DNA of 64,000 nt from Paraburkholderia dioscoreae (GTDB taxonomy: Bacteria > Pseudomonadota > Gammaproteobacteria > Burkholderiales > Burkholderiaceae), in the NCBI RefSeq assembly GCF_902459535.1, contig NZ_LR699554.1, positions 2,480,001 through 2,544,000 on the forward strand. Direction: 5' to 3'. The notes beneath the pieces are model-generated. The model made no database searches, was not told the DNA's origin, and saw only the letters and a list, made by a program, of their open reading frames with translations. This document shows positions 62,518-64,000 of this stretch, in pieces (the stretch's first letter is position 1; each line of letters opens with the position of its first letter). The position numbers were made by a program, and so were the translations under genes.

Positions 62518-63477
62518 GTGAAGTTGAGACAACTCGATGCGCTGCGTGCAGTCGCCGAGGCCGGCAGTCTTCATGAAGCCGCTCGGCGCCTGTTCCTGAC
62601 GCAACCGGCAATCAGCCGCTCGATTCGCGAGTTGGAAGTCGAACTTGGCATGCAATTGCTGACGCGCTCAGCAAATGGAGCAACACTGACGCCATTCGCT
62701 CACCAGGTATTGAAACGCGTCTTTGTCGTACAACGGGAAATTGGCCGCATCATGGAAGACGCGCAGACCGCCCGCGGAGAACTTGGCGGCCGGCTGACAC
62801 TCGCCGTCACGCCGCCAGCAGCTACCCGTGCGCTAGCCGACTCCCTGATCGAACTGACGGCCGCACGCCCAGGCGTCAAGCTGGATGTGATTGAATGGCG
62901 CGGCGAGAACATTGCGGACGGACTGCGAAACGGCACCATCGATGTCGCGATTTTCACGCAATACGGCGAGCCGAAGAACGCAGCATTCGCATGGACCAGG
63001 CTGTACGAGCTCGATGTGCAGCTCACGATTGCGGCGTCATACCAGGGCTGCGAGACCTTAACTGTCGAGCAGATTCACGCGCTGCCGTGGCTGCTGCTGG
63101 ATTCCCCGACCGACGAGTCGAGCTTCGTCGCAACGCTGTTCGGAGAGCGCGGTATGCCGCTGCCGGAGCACATCACGCGATGTTCGTCAATGAACCTGTA
63201 TCTGGAACTGTCGATGCAGATGCCGGCGGTCGCAGTATTCACGTCGCTGGCAACGCCACTGCTATCGCAGCGTGCGCACAAGGGCTTGCTCAAACTGCTG
63301 AACCTCACCGAGCCCGCGCCTAAGGTGGGCATGTATCTCGCCTATTCCAGCGAGGAACTGCTGACCGCGACGGCTGAGGATTTCATCCGGCGCTTGCGCG
63401 CAAAGCTCGATGGCCGCGATACAGGCCGCCTACCTGCTGGCATACCCTATAACGACAGCCGATCTGGCGCTCGCTAG
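62518..63477 (+). CDS. LysR-family transcriptional regulator
   Basis: 319 residues from a GTG start with CTGGGGA upstream. HTH: MKLRQLDALRAVAEAGSLHE and AARRLFLTQPAISRSIRELE. The effector domain follows GRLTLAVTPPAATRALADSL. Downstream and in the same direction as the hydrolases, 73 bases from MlrC, so it could be their regulator together with or instead of the LysR at 55469. Confidence 0.87.
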   Translation: MKLRQLDALRAVAEAGSLHEAARRLFLTQPAISRSIRELEVELGMQLLTRSANGATLTPFAHQVLKRVFVVQREIGRIMEDAQTARGELGGRLTLAVTPPAATRALADSLIELTAARPGVKLDVIEWRGENIADGLRNGTIDVAIFTQYGEPKNAAFAWTRLYELDVQLTIAASYQGCETLTVEQIHALPWLLLDSPTDESSFVATLFGERGMPLPEHITRCSSMNLYLELSMQMPAVAVFTSLATPLLSQRAHKGLLKLLNLTEPAPKVGMYLAYSSEELLTATAEDFIRRLRAKLDGRDTGRLPAGIPYNDSRSGAR

Positions 63478-63610
63478 TTGCGAGACTGGATGCACCTTCT
63501 TCCGCTACACCCATAGTGAAATCGGAGCAAAGAAGGACGGGGGCCGTCCGCACTGGTTCGCCGTACAGCTCTCGTCCAAGGCAGCACAGGGTCCGAGAAG
63601 TGGCCACCTA

Positions 63611-64000
63611 TCACGTCTGGCCAACTGCGCTCCTATAGCGGGAATGAACATTGTCGAGATGAGCCATCATGGCAGTGATTGCCTCCGGTACTTTCCGTGC
63701 CTCGATTGCTTTCACAATGGCTCTCCGCTCGTCAAGCGCAAACTCGCTGGCGTCAATTCCAAAGTCACATGCGAATTGCGACGTGATGCCCATGATGGTT
63801 TCCATCATCAACACAAGCAGGGAATTTTGGCTACAGGCTGCGAGGAGAACGTGAAACTCCGCCGCAGCGGCGAGGCTACCGTTCAGATCGCCGGCCTCCA
63901 TCGTTTGCTGAACAAGTTCGAGATTCTGATTCAACTTCTCGAGATCGAACGAGGTGCGGCGTTCACATGCCGCGCGAGCTACGACCCCCGACATCCAAAG
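63611..64000 (-). CDS. GntR/FadR-type regulator, C-terminal FCD domain (runs off window)
   Basis: The frame is open through the window edge. The visible 130 residues form an FCD ligand domain: ACERRTSFDLEKLNQNLELV, AAAAEFHVLLAACSQNSLLV (metal-binding Asp/His position FHVLL), ITSQFACDF and the end AITAMMAHLDNVHSRYRSAV (His in AHLDN). The N-terminal winged HTH lies beyond 64000. Convergent with the LysR gene. Confidence 0.85.
   Translation of the reverse strand, partial: LWMSGVVARAACERRTSFDLEKLNQNLELVQQTMEAGDLNGSLAAAAEFHVLLAACSQNSLLVLMMETIMGITSQFACDFGIDASEFALDERRAIVKAIEARKVPEAITAMMAHLDNVHSRYRSAVGQT

Overview
The window looks like a replicon of a soil or rhizosphere member of the Burkholderiaceae (Paraburkholderia or Caballeronia type). 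This is inferred from the high GC, the protein styles (CaiB/BaiF transferases, DUF1302/DUF1329/YCF48/RND module, Gram-negative porin, MHS transporter) and the IS families. It is a chain of catabolic clusters cut up by mobile DNA. No tRNA, rRNA, CRISPR array or replication origin was seen.

Region A (1-10.9 kb) is a compact acyl-CoA-type catabolic locus built as two divergent arms. The minus arm holds an SDR, a bacteriohemerythrin, an FAH-family hydrolase, a fused double CaiB/BaiF CoA-transferase, another SDR and an acyl-CoA dehydrogenase cut by the window edge. Several of these genes overlap by 1-4 bp. The plus arm holds a DUF35 Zn-ribbon/OB protein coupled to a thiolase-like protein, an MFS carrier, a ferredoxin-reductase-type flavoprotein and a secreted hypothetical protein.

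Region B (11.0-33.1 kb) is the most interesting part. A minus-strand cluster encodes a fold-type IV transaminase resembling (R)-amine transaminases, two SDRs, a type I Baeyer-Villiger monooxygenase, an HSL-type esterase, an iron alcohol dehydrogenase, a succinate-semialdehyde-type dehydrogenase, two class III aminotransferases, a glyoxalase I/II pair and a cupin. In order these would take an alicyclic amine or alcohol to a ketone, lactone, hydroxyacid, semialdehyde and diacid. Regulators are a double-length tandem TetR protein and a divergent AraC protein. An NCS1 permease with a small membrane protein, a frameshifted SDR and a phytanoyl-CoA-dioxygenase-like oxygenase follow.

Region C (33.1-37.7 kb) is an IS block: an IS256-family element (8-bp duplication) split by an IS110-family element, then an IS3-family element (3-bp duplication). 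Region D (37.8-48.5 kb) has a transport module for hydrophobic compounds (DUF1329, DUF1302, RND, YCF48) and two imine-reductase-like genes, one of the Tyr type and one of the Asp type. These fit an amine or imine substrate for the whole B-D island.

Region E (48.7-55.3 kb) has an IS5-type remnant, a truncated AraC gene and a cargo-less Tn7-like transposon (TnsA-like, TnsB, TnsC, TniQ) with matching terminal repeats. A second IS110 element lies in its right end. Region F (55.3-64.0 kb) is an amide or peptide utilisation locus: LysR, MHS transporter, porin, AbgB-like M20 amidohydrolase, MlrC-like M81 protein, a second LysR and a partial GntR/FCD regulator.
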